The notes under the pieces were generated by a model that saw only the letters and a program-made list of their open reading frames with translations, was not told the DNA's origin and did not search any database. The position numbers and the translations under genes were made by a program. From Angustibacter luteus (GTDB lineage Bacteria; Actinomycetota; Actinomycetes; Actinomycetales; Angustibacteraceae), in NCBI RefSeq assembly GCF_039541115.1, contig NZ_BAABFP010000002.1, forward strand, positions 558,001 through 622,000: a DNA stretch of 64,000 bases. Reading direction: 5' to 3'. Shown here one piece after another: positions 52,486 through 63,759 of this stretch (position 1 is the stretch's first letter; the number at the start of each line of letters is the position of its first letter).

Positions 52486-53635
52486 AGCGACCCGGCGCCG
52501 GGCCCGTGCTGGTCGGGGTCGTGGTCACGGTGGCCGTCGGCATCGGCCTGCTGCTCGTGCGCCCCGGCTCGTCGGGACTTCTCGACCCGGACAGCCCGGC
52601 ACCGGACGGCACCCGCGCGCTCGTGCACGTGCTGCGCGACCACGGCATCGACGTCCGCGTCCAGCACCGGTTCGACGCGCTGAGCAGCGACGTGCAGGCC
52701 ACCGGCACCCCGGTCACCGTCGTCGTCGCGCGGCCGGACCGGTTGGGCGCCGGGCGCGTCGCCGACCTCGACCGGCTGACCCAGGGCTCGCGCGCCGACC
52801 TCGTGCTGGTCGGCGCGCAGGACGACGTGCTCGCCGACCTGGACCTCCCCCTCGGTGCGAGCCCGGCCACGTCCGACGTGCGGCTCGACGCCGCCTGCGA
52901 GGACGGCGCGGCGGGCCGGGCCGGCGCGGCCGACCTCGGCGCCGACGTGGCATACACGACCAACGACATCGGCGGGTCCGGGACCGACCGGGTCCGCCAG
53001 TGCTACCCCACGGACCCCAGCGCCAGCGCGTTCGTGCAGGTCGCGCAGCGGGACGGCCGGAGCACCACCCTGCTCGGCTCCGGCGCCGCCCTGACCAACG
53101 ACCGGCTGGGTCGCGCCGGAAACGCCGCCCTGGGCGTCGGCGTCCTGGGCCACCAGCCGGTGCTGGAGTGGTGGGTGCCGGACCCGCTGGACGGCGCACC
53201 CCGGGCGAGCACGCCTACGCTCGGCGACCTCACCCCGGACTGGGTCCGGTACGGCGCGCTCCAGCTCGTCGTGGTGCTGGCCGTGCTGGTGGTCTGGCGC
53301 AGCCGCCGGTTCGGCCGGCTGGTCCGCGAGCCGCTGCCCGTCGTCGTCCGTTCGATCGAGACCACCCGAGGACGCGCCCAGCTGTACCGCCGGGCCAGGG
53401 CGAGCGGGCGCGCCGCCCAGGTGCTGCGCGCCGCCAGCCTGCAGCGCCTCGCCGTCGGGGTCGGGCTGTCCCGCAGCGCACCCCCGCCCGAGGTCGCAGC
53501 GGCCGTCGCCCGCGCCAGCGGTCGCGCTCTGGACGACGTCGAGGCCCTGCTGCTCGGCCCCGACCCGGCGGATGACGCCACACTGGTCCGGCTGGCCCGC
53601 GACCTGGACGCCCTCGAGAAGGAGGTTCACCGAAC

Positions 53636-53639
<4 letters not shown>
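52482..53639 (+). CDS. DUF4350 domain membrane protein
   Basis: 385 aa. One N-terminal helix (about 9-26), an extracytoplasmic DUF4350 domain (about 35-235) with SPAPDGTRALVHVLRDHGID and LVGAQDDVLADL, then a second helix near 255-273. A cytosolic tail rich in Arg and helix-forming residues follows. The DUF4350 fold is related to glutamine amidotransferase-like domains without the catalytic Cys. It is coupled by 4-nt overlaps on both sides to DUF4129 and moxR, implying a membrane complex. Confidence 0.82.
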
Positions 53640-54619
<980 letters not shown>

Positions 54620-54638
54620 GCGATCTGACGAGGGCCTG

Positions 54639-55934
54639 GTGACGCTGACCGGGCGCTGCGCGCTGCTCGCGCTGACCGGCGTCGGGTGGGTCGTGCTGGT
54701 CATGCCGAGCCGGCTGGGCGTGCTGGTCTGGCTGCTCGTCGTCCTGCTGGCGATCGGCGCCGACCTGCTGATCGCCGCCAGCCCGCGCGCCCTTGAGCTG
54801 ACCCGCGGCACGACCGGCTCGGTGCGCCTCGGCGAGCCGGCGGCCAGCGAGCTGACGGTGCTCAACCGCGGCCGGCGCCGGCTGCGGGCGCGGCTGCGCG
54901 ACGCCTGGCAGCCCTCGGCCGGCGCGGACCCGGACCGGCACGAGCTGACCGTGCCGGCAGGCGAGCGACGCCGGGTCAGCACCCCGCTGCGGGCGCGGCG
55001 CCGCGGCGACCTGCTCGCCGACCGGGTGACGGTGCGCTCGCTCGGTCCGCTCGGGGTGGCGGCCCGGCAGCGGTCGGTGGCCGTACCGGGTCGGCTGCGC
55101 GTGCTGCCGCCGTTCACCTCGCGCAAGCACCTGCCCAGCCGGTTGGCCCGGCTGCGCGAGATCGACGGCCGCTCCAGCGTGAACGTGCGCGGTCAGGGCA
55201 CGGAGTTCGACTCGTTGCGCGACTACGTCGAGGGGGACGACGTCCGCAGCATCGACTGGCGGGCCACCGCACGCCGCCGTGAGGTCGTGGTGCGCACCTG
55301 GCGTCCCGAGCGCGACCGCCGGGTGCTGCTCGTGCTGGACACCTCGCGCACCGCCGCCGCCCGGGTCGGCGACGAGCCCCGGCTGGACGCCGCGATGGAC
55401 GCCGCGCTGCTGCTCGCCGCCCTGGCCAGCCGGGCGGGCGACCGGGTCGACCTCATCGCGGTGGACCGGCGGGTCCGCGCCCGCGTCGAGGGGGCGAGCC
55501 CGACGTCCCTGCTGTCGTCCCTGGTCACCGCGATGGTGCCGTTGCAGGCCGAGCTGGTCGAGGCGGACTGGTCGGTCGCGGTCGGCGCCATCACCAGTCG
55601 GCTCAGCCAGCGCTCGCTGGTCGTGCTGCTCACCGCCCTGGACTCGGCGGCGGTCGAGGAGGGCCTGCTGCCGGTGCTGGCCCAGCTGACCCGGCGGCAC
55701 CAGGTGCTGGTCGCCTCGGTCGCGGACCCCGACATGGACCGGATGCGCTCCCTGCGGGACACCCCGGAGGACGTGTACGACGCGGCCGCCGCCGAGCGCC
55801 TCGGGCTCGAGCGCCAGCGGGTCGCCCGGTTGCTCACCCGGCTGGGCGCGGACGTCGTCGACGCGTCGCCGGCCCAGCTGCCGCCGAAGCTGGCCGACCG
55901 CTACCTGGAGCTGAAGGCCGCCGGTCGGCTCTGA
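54639..55934 (+). CDS. DUF58 domain protein (vWA-like MoxR partner)
   Basis: 431 aa. Two N-terminal membrane helices (about 5-45) and an extended beta region to about 190. The DUF58 core follows, with GTEFDSLRDYVEGDDVRSID and RRVLLVLDTSRT at the start of a von Willebrand A-like fold. The MIDAS-like serines are partly kept. Such proteins are the usual partners of MoxR ATPases. GTG 54639 begins 19 nt after the moxR stop with GAGGG upstream. It converges with the SpoIIM gene. Confidence 0.9.
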   Translation: MTLTGRCALLALTGVGWVVLVMPSRLGVLVWLLVVLLAIGADLLIAASPRALELTRGTTGSVRLGEPAASELTVLNRGRRRLRARLRDAWQPSAGADPDRHELTVPAGERRRVSTPLRARRRGDLLADRVTVRSLGPLGVAARQRSVAVPGRLRVLPPFTSRKHLPSRLARLREIDGRSSVNVRGQGTEFDSLRDYVEGDDVRSIDWRATARRREVVVRTWRPERDRRVLLVLDTSRTAAARVGDEPRLDAAMDAALLLAALASRAGDRVDLIAVDRRVRARVEGASPTSLLSSLVTAMVPLQAELVEADWSVAVGAITSRLSQRSLVVLLTALDSAAVEEGLLPVLAQLTRRHQVLVASVADPDMDRMRSLRDTPEDVYDAAAAERLGLERQRVARLLTRLGADVVDASPAQLPPKLADRYLELKAAGRL

Positions 55935-55951
55935 GGCCCGGCTCGATGGCG

Positions 55952-56947
55952 CTAGCCCGCGATGGGCAGGGCGTCCCCGACGTACCGCTCCTCCAGGTCG
56001 CCGATCTCCCCCCGCCGGACCGCCCACCGGCCGAGGGTGAACACGTACGTCAGGAACGCGACCTCGACCAGCGCGCCGATACCGATCCGCGCCCAGGTCG
56101 GCAGCGGCGACGGCGTCACGAAGGCCTCGATGGCCCCTGACACGGCCAGCACCAGCACCAGCCCCATCGCGATGGCGACGGCAGCGCGGCCCTCCTGCGC
56201 GAGCGCGCCGGAGCGGGTCCGCGGCCCCGGGTCGATCCACGACCAGCACAGTCGCAGCCCGGTGCCCGCAGCCACGAAGACGGCGGTGAGCTCGAGCAGC
56301 CCGTGCGGCAGGATCAGCCCGAAGAACAGGTCGAGCCGGTCCCGGCTGGCCATCAGCCCGCCGACCAGCCCGACGTTGAGCGCGTTCTGGTAGAGGATCC
56401 ACAGCACCGGCAGCCCCAGCACGCCCGAGGCGATGCAGAGCGCGGCGATCCAGGCGTTGTTCGTCCAGACCTGCGCGGCGAAGCTGCTCGCGGCGTACGT
56501 CGAGTAGTAGCTCTCGAAGTCGTTCTCGACGAGCTGGCGGATCTGCTCGTCGCTGGCCACCGCGGCTTGCACCTGCGGGTGCGCCGCGACCCACCAACCG
56601 ACCGCGAGCGCCAGCACCAGCGAGGCGAGCGCGCACGAGATCCACCACCGGCGCGCGCGGTACAGGGCCGCCGGGAACGACACGGCGAAGAACCGAGCGA
56701 GGTCGCGCCAGGCCGCCTCGGGCGGGCCGGTGGTGGCCGCCCGGGCGCGGGTGACGAGGGCGGACAGCCGGGCCACCAGGGCCGGGTCGGGTGCTGTGGA
56801 CCGGACGACGGACAGCTGGGTGCCGACCCGCTCGTACAGCGTGACGAGCTCGTCGGCCTCGGCCCCGGTCAGCCGGCGACGTCCGCTGAGCTCACCCAGC
56901 CGCGCCCACTCCTGCCGGTGCGCGCTGACGTACGCGTCCAGGTCCAC
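55952..56947 (-). CDS. SpoIIM/stage II sporulation protein M-like membrane protein
   Basis: 331 aa. An N-terminal helical cytosolic part (about 1-95, VSAHRQEWARLGELSGRR) is followed by five or six membrane helices. The SpoIIM core NALNVGLVGGLM and FFGLILPHGLLELTAVFVAAG is clear. In Bacillus SpoIIM is part of a peptidoglycan-degrading engulfment complex. In actinobacteria the homologue sits with RDD and DUF58/MoxR genes and probably serves cell-envelope remodelling, not sporulation as such. The GTG follows TAGGGT at 6 nt. Confidence 0.88.
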   Translation of the reverse strand: MDLDAYVSAHRQEWARLGELSGRRRLTGAEADELVTLYERVGTQLSVVRSTAPDPALVARLSALVTRARAATTGPPEAAWRDLARFFAVSFPAALYRARRWWISCALASLVLALAVGWWVAAHPQVQAAVASDEQIRQLVENDFESYYSTYAASSFAAQVWTNNAWIAALCIASGVLGLPVLWILYQNALNVGLVGGLMASRDRLDLFFGLILPHGLLELTAVFVAAGTGLRLCWSWIDPGPRTRSGALAQEGRAAVAIAMGLVLVLAVSGAIEAFVTPSPLPTWARIGIGALVEVAFLTYVFTLGRWAVRRGEIGDLEERYVGDALPIAG

Positions 56948-56953
56948 GGGGCG

Positions 56954-56959
56954 ACCCTA
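56954..56959 (-). promoter_or_regulatory. Putative -10 (TAGGGT) for the SpoIIM gene
   Basis: TAGGGT on the minus strand, 6 nt before the GTG at 56947; it lies within 11 nt of the oppositely oriented RDD -10. Confidence 0.45.
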
Positions 56960-56964
56960 TGGCC

Positions 56965-56970
56965 TAGCCT
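56965..56970 (+). promoter_or_regulatory. Putative -10 (TAGCCT) for the RDD gene
   Basis: TAGCCT, then GCCCGG, then GTG at 56977. The whole divergent gap is only 29 nt, which leaves no room for two leaders. Confidence 0.45.
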
Positions 56971-56976
56971 GCCCGG

Positions 56977-57810
56977 GTGGACGTGAAGGTGACCGGCGAC
57001 GCGATGGTGACCGGGGACGCCGTCCTGCTCGACATCCGGCCGGCCTCGTTCGCGTCCCGCGCGGTCTCCGGTGCCATCGACCTGGGCGTCGAGCTGCTCG
57101 CGCTGATCCTCCTGCTGGTGGGCGCGGTGCAGCTCGGATCGGGGCTGGACGGCGCGGCCGCCGCCGCGATGGCGCTGACCATCGTGGTCGGGATCACCGT
57201 CGGCGTCCCGGTCGTGACGGAGACGCTGACCCGCGGCCGCACGCTCGGCAAGCTGGTCATGGGGATGCGCGCCGTGCGGGACGACGGCGGGCCGATCCGG
57301 CTGCGCCACGCGCTGGTGCGCGGCCTGGTCGGCTTCGTGGAGATCTGGGTCTTCTGGGGCGTGCCGGCGCTGCTGTGCTCGCTGTTCAGCGCCCAGGGCA
57401 AGCGGCTCGGCGACCTGGCCGCCGGCACCTACGTGGTGCGCGAGCGGCCGGCGCGCGCGACGTCCGTGATGGCGCAGATGCCGCCGCAGCTGGCGGGCTG
57501 GGCCCGGCACGCCGACATCGGCCGGCTGCCCGACGGGCTCGCCCTGTCGGTGCGCCAGTTCCTCAGCCGCGCACCGGGGATGCACGCGGGCGCCCGGTCC
57601 CAGCTGGCGTCATCGCTGGCCGCGGCCGTCACCGCGCACGTCGCGCCGCCGGCACCGGCGGGCACCCACCCCGAGGCGTTCCTGGCGGCCGTGCTCGCCG
57701 AGCGACGGGCCCGGGACGTCGTCCGGCTGGCCCGGGACGAGCACCGGCGCCAGCGGCTGGCCGCCACCGACTCGGTCGAGAACGCACTCGCGCGGGTGCG
57801 CCGCCCCTGA
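56977..57810 (+). CDS. RDD family membrane protein
   Basis: 277 aa. The RDD domain (about 15-155) has three or four helices with the signature PASFASRAVSGAIDLGVELL (Arg, Asp) and GRTLGKLVMGMRAV, then GKRLGDLAAGTYVV. The last 110 residues are soluble and helical, perhaps a cytosolic tail. The function of RDD proteins is mostly unknown; a few act as ion exchangers. It is divergent from the SpoIIM gene, a pairing seen in other actinobacteria. Confidence 0.88.
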   Translation: MDVKVTGDAMVTGDAVLLDIRPASFASRAVSGAIDLGVELLALILLLVGAVQLGSGLDGAAAAAMALTIVVGITVGVPVVTETLTRGRTLGKLVMGMRAVRDDGGPIRLRHALVRGLVGFVEIWVFWGVPALLCSLFSAQGKRLGDLAAGTYVVRERPARATSVMAQMPPQLAGWARHADIGRLPDGLALSVRQFLSRAPGMHAGARSQLASSLAAAVTAHVAPPAPAGTHPEAFLAAVLAERRARDVVRLARDEHRRQRLAATDSVENALARVRRP

Positions 57811-57857
57811 CCCGAAGGTCTGGACGGCGCACCCGCGCGGGGTGGCCAGCCGACGTC

Positions 57858-57877
57858 GAGCGAGCCGGGGCTCGCTC
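57858..57877. terminator. Strong hairpin between RDD gene and ahcY
   Basis: GAGCGAGC pairs perfectly with GCTCGCTC (8 bp, 4-nt loop) between convergent genes. There is no T tract. Likely bidirectional terminator. Confidence 0.6.
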
Positions 57878-57886
57878 CGGAACGGC

Positions 57887-59323
<1,437 letters not shown>

Positions 59324-59565
59324 GGGGTGCCTTTCGGTTGCCGTGCTTCATCGGGTGCGTCATCGGGTACGAGGAACGGACCGGCCCACAGGACCGGTGC
59401 GCTCGCACCCGGCGCGGCCCCTCTGGGCCTGCGGCATCACCGACGCCGGAACGGCACCCACCCTACCGCGTCCGGGGCCGGCACCCGGTCGCCGCCGGCG
59501 CGCTCCGCCCTGCACTCGTGCCGCGTTCCGGTGGCCTCACCTGCTGCCGAGAGCACGCGAACGGG
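59324..59565 (-). other. 242-nt non-coding leader of ahcY
   Basis: The longest gap in the window. It is GC-rich with several short inverted repeats, such as GCACCGGTCC/GGGCCGGTCC segments near 59380-59405. I looked for the SAH riboswitch core (GAGGAGCGCTGC...) that often precedes ahcY and did not find a convincing match. No ORF or tRNA recognised. Confidence 0.4.
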
Positions 59566-60495
59566 TCACGGCTGGGGGGTGTCAGCGGGACGGCGGATGT
59601 CCGGCTCCAGGTAGATGACCTGGGCGATCGGGACGGCGGCGCGCACCCGCCGCTCGGCCGCGTCGATCGCCAGCGCGACGTCGGACGCCGAGTCGGTCGC
59701 CGCGACCTCGATCTTGGCCGCGACCAGCAGCTCCTCCGGGCCCAGGTGCAGCGTCTTCATGTGGATCACCGAGTCCACCCCCTCGCCCAGCAGGGCCGCC
59801 TCGATGGCACGCACGTTCTCGACCGTCCCGGCCTCGCCGAGCAGCAGCGACTTCATCTCCACCGCCAGCACGAACGCGACCGAGACGAGCAGCAGCCCGA
59901 TCATCGCCGTGCCCGCGGCGTCCCAGCGGCCGTTCCCGGTAGCCAGGGTCATCGAGACGCCGAACAGGGCGAACACCAGCCCGATCAGGGCGGCCAGGTC
60001 CTCCAGCAGCACGACCGGCAGCTCGGGTGCCTTGGCGGTCCGGACGAACTGCACCCAGCTGCGGTCCCCCCGCACCTCGTTCGACTCGTGGATCGCCGTC
60101 CGGAACGAGTAGGACTCCATCCCGATCGCGGCCAGCAGCACGACGATCGGCACCCACCGCCAGGCATCGATGCCGTGCGGGTCGTGCCACTTGTGGTACG
60201 CCTCGTACAGCGCGAACAGGCCACCGATCGAGAAGAGCACGATCGAGACGATGAAGCCGTAGACGTACCGTTCGCGGCCGAAGCCGAACGGGTGCTCGGG
60301 GGTGGCGCCGCGCTTCGACCGCTTGCCACCGACCAGCAGCAGCACCTGGTTGCCGGAGTCGGCCAGCGAGTGGATCCCCTCGGCCAGCATCGAGCTCGAC
60401 GCGGTCAGCGCGAACGCGGCGAACTTGGTGACCGCGATGCCGAGGTTCGCGGCGAGCGCCGCGACGATCGCCTTGGTACCGCCGCCTGCTGACAT
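59566..60495 (-). CDS. Cation diffusion facilitator family transporter
   Basis: 309 aa. Six membrane helices (about 8-210) followed by a cytosolic ferredoxin-like domain (about 215-300, RAIEAALLGEGVDSVIHMKT). The metal site in helix 2 is AEGIHSLADSGNQ (His and Asp) and in helix 5 VVLLEDLAALIG (Glu/Asp). This fits the COG0053/SLC30A9-like branch that exports divalent metals such as zinc. ATG 60495 is preceded by AGGAGAA. Neighbours are ahcY and mannose metabolism genes, an order also seen in other actinobacteria. Confidence 0.9.
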   Translation of the reverse strand: MSAGGGTKAIVAALAANLGIAVTKFAAFALTASSSMLAEGIHSLADSGNQVLLLVGGKRSKRGATPEHPFGFGRERYVYGFIVSIVLFSIGGLFALYEAYHKWHDPHGIDAWRWVPIVVLLAAIGMESYSFRTAIHESNEVRGDRSWVQFVRTAKAPELPVVLLEDLAALIGLVFALFGVSMTLATGNGRWDAAGTAMIGLLLVSVAFVLAVEMKSLLLGEAGTVENVRAIEAALLGEGVDSVIHMKTLHLGPEELLVAAKIEVAATDSASDVALAIDAAERRVRAAVPIAQVIYLEPDIRRPADTPQP

Positions 60496-60552
60496 TCGGG
60501 TTCTCCTGGGGTCGTCGAGCCGGTGCCCGGAACGGGCGGTGCGAGAAGGGTC

Positions 60553-61719
60553 TCAGCGCGCGTCGCGCAGGTCGGCCACGTGCGGGGACAGGCCGGGATC
60601 CAGACCGAGCGAGATGGCCAGGTAGACCGCGGCGAAGTCGGTGCGCGCGACGAGGCCGGCCAGCTGCTCGACGGGGTGACCTGGGTCGGCCGTGACCTCG
60701 CTGACCGCGACCCCGACCTCTTCCGCGAGCCCGCGGACCCGGTCGGCGAGCGCGGCGGCCTCGAAGGCGTCCTGCCCGTCGGTGGCGGGGTCCGGCGGCG
60801 GCTCGCGCAGCATCAGCAGCCGCAGGCTCGGACCGGTCGGACCGTCCAGGAACGGGTCGGCGAACACGTCCTGCTCGCCGCCGGTGAACGGACCGTCGAA
60901 CGTCGCGACGACCTCGCTGGCGTCGTCCGGCAGCGAGCCGTGCACGGCCGGCGTCCGGGCGGTGCGGGCGAGCATCGCGGCGGCGCGGCGGGCGGCGACG
61001 CCGGTGACCAGGCCGTCGCCGAGCACGACCGGTACCGACCCGGCCAGCTGGACGGCCAGCACCTTGGCCGGGTTCACGAAGGACTCGGACCCCGGACGGG
61101 CGGACTCAGCCTCACGGTCCAGGCGGTCCGCGACACGGCCGAGCAGGGCGTCGTCGACGTCGGCCATGCCGAGGGCGTACGCGGCCTGCAGAACGGGCAC
61201 CAGCAGCGACCAGAAGGCGGTGCGCGAGCTCGCGCCAGCCGGCGAGCGCCCCGGCTCGTGCGGCTTCTGCACCGGCACGTGCACGCCCCGCGCCTGCGCG
61301 CAGACATCGGCCAGCGGCGAACCCGGCGCGCCGACCGTGAGCAGCCGGGCCCCGCGCCGTCCGGCCTCGGCCGCGAGGGCCAGCGGCCCCCCGGCCCGCC
61401 CGGACAGCGACACCGCGACCACGAGGTCCAGCGGGCCGATCCAGCCGGGCAGCGGCAGCCCCCGGCGGACGGTCACCGGGATGGGCGCGCCGGCCCCGGC
61501 CAGCAGCGCGAGGACGTCGGCGACCATGGCCGAGCCGCCCAGCGACGCGACCAGCACCGACCGCGGCCGGTCACCGTCCCCGATCCTGGAGACCCCGGCC
61601 TCGTGCCCGCGCACCACGGACGCCCGGACCTGCGCGCCGGCGGTGGCCAGCGCGCGCAGCACGCCGCTCGGGTCGCCGGCGGCGATGGCCTCGGCGTCGT
61701 CCAGCAGCTCGCTGTCCAT
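60553..61719 (-). CDS. SIS-domain phosphosugar isomerase-like protein
   Basis: 388 aa. Two SIS-like halves: VLVASLGGSAMVADVLALLA with AVSLSGRAGGPLALAAEAGR (about 55-125), and VPVVLGDGLVTGVAARRAAA (about 230-250). This is the layout of the bifunctional phosphoglucose/phosphomannose isomerase family (C-terminal SIS_C), found in actinobacteria next to manB and probably making mannose-6-phosphate for GDP-mannose and mycothiol or glycan synthesis. The ATG at 61719 comes 14 nt after the Trm112 stop; its ribosome binding site is weak. Confidence 0.83.
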   Translation of the reverse strand: MDSELLDDAEAIAAGDPSGVLRALATAGAQVRASVVRGHEAGVSRIGDGDRPRSVLVASLGGSAMVADVLALLAGAGAPIPVTVRRGLPLPGWIGPLDLVVAVSLSGRAGGPLALAAEAGRRGARLLTVGAPGSPLADVCAQARGVHVPVQKPHEPGRSPAGASSRTAFWSLLVPVLQAAYALGMADVDDALLGRVADRLDREAESARPGSESFVNPAKVLAVQLAGSVPVVLGDGLVTGVAARRAAAMLARTARTPAVHGSLPDDASEVVATFDGPFTGGEQDVFADPFLDGPTGPSLRLLMLREPPPDPATDGQDAFEAAALADRVRGLAEEVGVAVSEVTADPGHPVEQLAGLVARTDFAAVYLAISLGLDPGLSPHVADLRDAR

Positions 61720-61733
61720 CAGGTGCCCACCAA

Positions 61734-61934
61734 TCAGGTCGACGGGGGCCGGGCCTCGTCGACCAGCATCACGGGGATGCCGTCGTCCACCCGGTAGGCG
61801 AGCCCGCAGTCCGCCCCGGTGCAGACGAGCTCGGGACCACCGGTGGGGCCGGTGTCGTCCCGCACCTCGGCGTGGCACTTCGGGCAGCGCAGGATCTCGC
61901 GCAGCCACGGCTCGATCGTGTTCGGCGTCGTCAC
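61734..61934 (-). CDS. Trm112 family zinc-ribbon protein
   Basis: 66 aa. Two cysteine pairs, CPKC (about 17-20) and the pair in CTGADC (about 38-43), plus the end GIPVMLVDEAR, match the Trm112/YcaR family. In eukaryotes Trm112 activates methyltransferases; bacterial copies are of unclear role, and in actinobacteria they are encoded between manB and the sugar isomerase gene, as here. Start ATG or GTG at 61934 fits the family length. Confidence 0.9.
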   Translation of the reverse strand: MTTPNTIEPWLREILRCPKCHAEVRDDTGPTGGPELVCTGADCGLAYRVDDGIPVMLVDEARPPST

Positions 61935-61952
61935 GGGGGACAGCCTGCCAGG

Positions 61953-63359
61953 TCAGGCCCGGATGAGCGCCAGTGCCCGGTCCCGAACCTGCTCCATCGT
62001 CGCGCGGTCGGCGGCCTCGACGTTCAGCCGCAGCAGGGGCTCGGTGTTGCTGGCCCGCAGGTTCAGCGACCACGAGAGCCGGCCGTCAGGCCCGTCGCAG
62101 GTGAGCGTGAGGCCGTCGAGGTGGTCCTCGACGACGTCGCCGGCGAAGGCGAGCCGCACGTCCTCGGTGCGCGCGGCGGCGTCCGTGACCGTGCTGTTGA
62201 GCTCGCCGGAGGAGGCGTAGCGCTCGTAGTCCACGGCCAGCTCGGACAGCGGCAGCGGCTGCTCACCCAGCGCGGCGAGCACGTGCATCGCGGCCAGCAT
62301 GCCGGTGTCGGCGAACCAGAAGTCGCGGAAGTAGTAGTGCGCGGAGTGCTCGCCGCCGAAGATCGCGTCGTGCTCGGCCATCTGCGCCTTGATGAACGAG
62401 TGACCCACCCGGGTGCGCACCGACCGCGCCCCCAGCTCGGCGACCAGCTCCGGGACGGCGCGTGAGGTGATCAGGTTGTGGATCACGGTGGGGTTGCCCC
62501 CGCGGGCCTGGTCCACGGCGATCTCGCGGGCGGCCACCAGTGCGGTGACGGCGCTCGGGCTGACCGGTGCCCCGCGCTCGTCGACCACGAAGCAGCGGTC
62601 GGCGTCGCCGTCGAAGGCCAGGCCCAGGTCGGCGCCGTGCTCGACGACGGCGGCCTGCAGGTCCACCAGGTTGGCGGGCTCGAGCGGGTTGGCCTCGTGG
62701 TTCGGGAAGGACCCGTCGAGCTCGAAGTACAGCGGGACGACCTCCAGCGGCAGCGGGTCCAGTCCGGCGTCGGTGCCGAGCACCGCTGGGGCGGTCAGAC
62801 CGGCCATGCCGTTGCCGGCGTCCACCACGACCTTGAGCGGGCGGATGGCGGCCAGGTCGACGAGCCCGCGCAGGTGCCGGCCGTAGTCGGCGAGCACGTC
62901 GCGGTGGCTGAGCGCGCCGGTGACCTCGGCGGGACTCGCGTCGCCGTCCAGCAACTCCTCGGCGAACCGGCGGACGTCGTCCAGGCCGGAGTCCTGCCCG
63001 ACCGGTCGCGCGCCGGCCCGGCACAGCTTCACGCCGTTGTACTGGGCCGGGTTGTGGCTGGCGGTGAACATCGCGCCGGGCGCGTCGAGGGCGCCGGACG
63101 CGTAGTACAGCGCGTCGGTGGACACGAGCCCGACCAGGACGACGTCCCGGCCGGTCGTGCGGAGCCCGTCGGCGAACGCGGCGGCCAGGCCCGGCGAGGA
63201 GTCGCGCATGTCGTGGCCGACCACGGCGGTGCCGGACGGGTCGTCGGCGACCACCTGCCCGAACGCGCGACCCAGCGCGCGGGCCACGTCCTCGTCGAGC
63301 TGGTCGGGGACCAGCCCCCGGACGTCGTAGGCCTTGACGATGGACGCGAGGCTGGGCAT
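61953..63359 (-). CDS. manB: Phosphomannomutase/phosphoglucomutase
   Basis: 468 aa of the alpha-D-phosphohexomutase family. The phosphoserine loop is TASHNPAQYNG (about 100-110), the magnesium loop DGDADR (about 249-254), the sugar-binding loop GGEHSAHYYF (about 334-343) and the phosphate-binding loop RASNTEPLLR near the C-terminus. It interconverts mannose-6-phosphate and mannose-1-phosphate for GDP-mannose, needed for glycolipids and protein mannosylation. It is the first gene of manB-Trm112-isomerase. The ATG follows TAGGCT at 6 nt. Confidence 0.95.
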   Translation of the reverse strand: MPSLASIVKAYDVRGLVPDQLDEDVARALGRAFGQVVADDPSGTAVVGHDMRDSSPGLAAAFADGLRTTGRDVVLVGLVSTDALYYASGALDAPGAMFTASHNPAQYNGVKLCRAGARPVGQDSGLDDVRRFAEELLDGDASPAEVTGALSHRDVLADYGRHLRGLVDLAAIRPLKVVVDAGNGMAGLTAPAVLGTDAGLDPLPLEVVPLYFELDGSFPNHEANPLEPANLVDLQAAVVEHGADLGLAFDGDADRCFVVDERGAPVSPSAVTALVAAREIAVDQARGGNPTVIHNLITSRAVPELVAELGARSVRTRVGHSFIKAQMAEHDAIFGGEHSAHYYFRDFWFADTGMLAAMHVLAALGEQPLPLSELAVDYERYASSGELNSTVTDAAARTEDVRLAFAGDVVEDHLDGLTLTCDGPDGRLSWSLNLRASNTEPLLRLNVEAADRATMEQVRDRALALIRA

Positions 63360-63365
63360 CCGGCA

Positions 63366-63371
63366 AGCCTA
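63366..63371 (-). promoter_or_regulatory. Putative -10 (TAGGCT) for the manB operon
   Basis: TAGGCT on the minus strand, 6 nt before the ATG at 63359, in the 32-nt gap after the zinc-ribbon gene. Confidence 0.45.
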
Positions 63372-63391
63372 GCCGGGTGCCCAGGTGCGGG

Positions 63392-63637
63392 TCAGGAGAC
63401 CTTGCGGGTCCGCTCGATGACGTCGCTCACGGTGAGCTCGACGCCCTCGTGGCTCCAGCTCTTGTGGCCACAGACGCGGCACGAGGTGAAGTCGACCGGG
63501 GTGCCGTCCGTCAGGTTCATCGACAGCGAGGTGACGCGCGGGGACGAGCAGTCGAAGCAGGACGACGCGGTGCGGGCGTCGCGCTGGGTCAGCGAGCCCA
63601 GCGGGAGGGACGGGCGGGCAGCGGCGGAGCGGGGCAT
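63392..63637 (-). CDS. Small zinc-ribbon protein, function unknown
   Basis: 81 aa. Two cysteine pairs, CFDC (about 27-30) and CRVCG (about 53-57), form a likely zinc ribbon with strands between them (RVTSLSMNL). The end VSDVIERTRKVS is a short helix. I do not recognise a named family; it could be a small DNA/RNA- or protein-binding adaptor. ATG 63637 is chosen because the first Cys pair then lies at normal distance, with AAGGTTCC upstream as a weak ribosome binding site. It lies between the DUF3499 gene and manB. Confidence 0.65.
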   Translation of the reverse strand: MPRSAAARPSLPLGSLTQRDARTASSCFDCSSPRVTSLSMNLTDGTPVDFTSCRVCGHKSWSHEGVELTVSDVIERTRKVS

Positions 63638-63759
63638 CAGGGGAACCTTCCGAGCGACGTTGCGGGCAGGTCGCCGTGGGAGCGCGACCACCATGACTTC
63701 GTCCACGACTCGAAAGAACTTGAGCACCCGGCGTGTCCCGACAAATCGGACACTGCTTC

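Noticed and set aside
59324-59565. SAH riboswitch upstream of ahcY
   Set aside because: Some fragments (GGAGCGC, GGCGAC) recall the consensus, but the conserved core and pairing partners could not be lined up by eye. Kept only as an open question.
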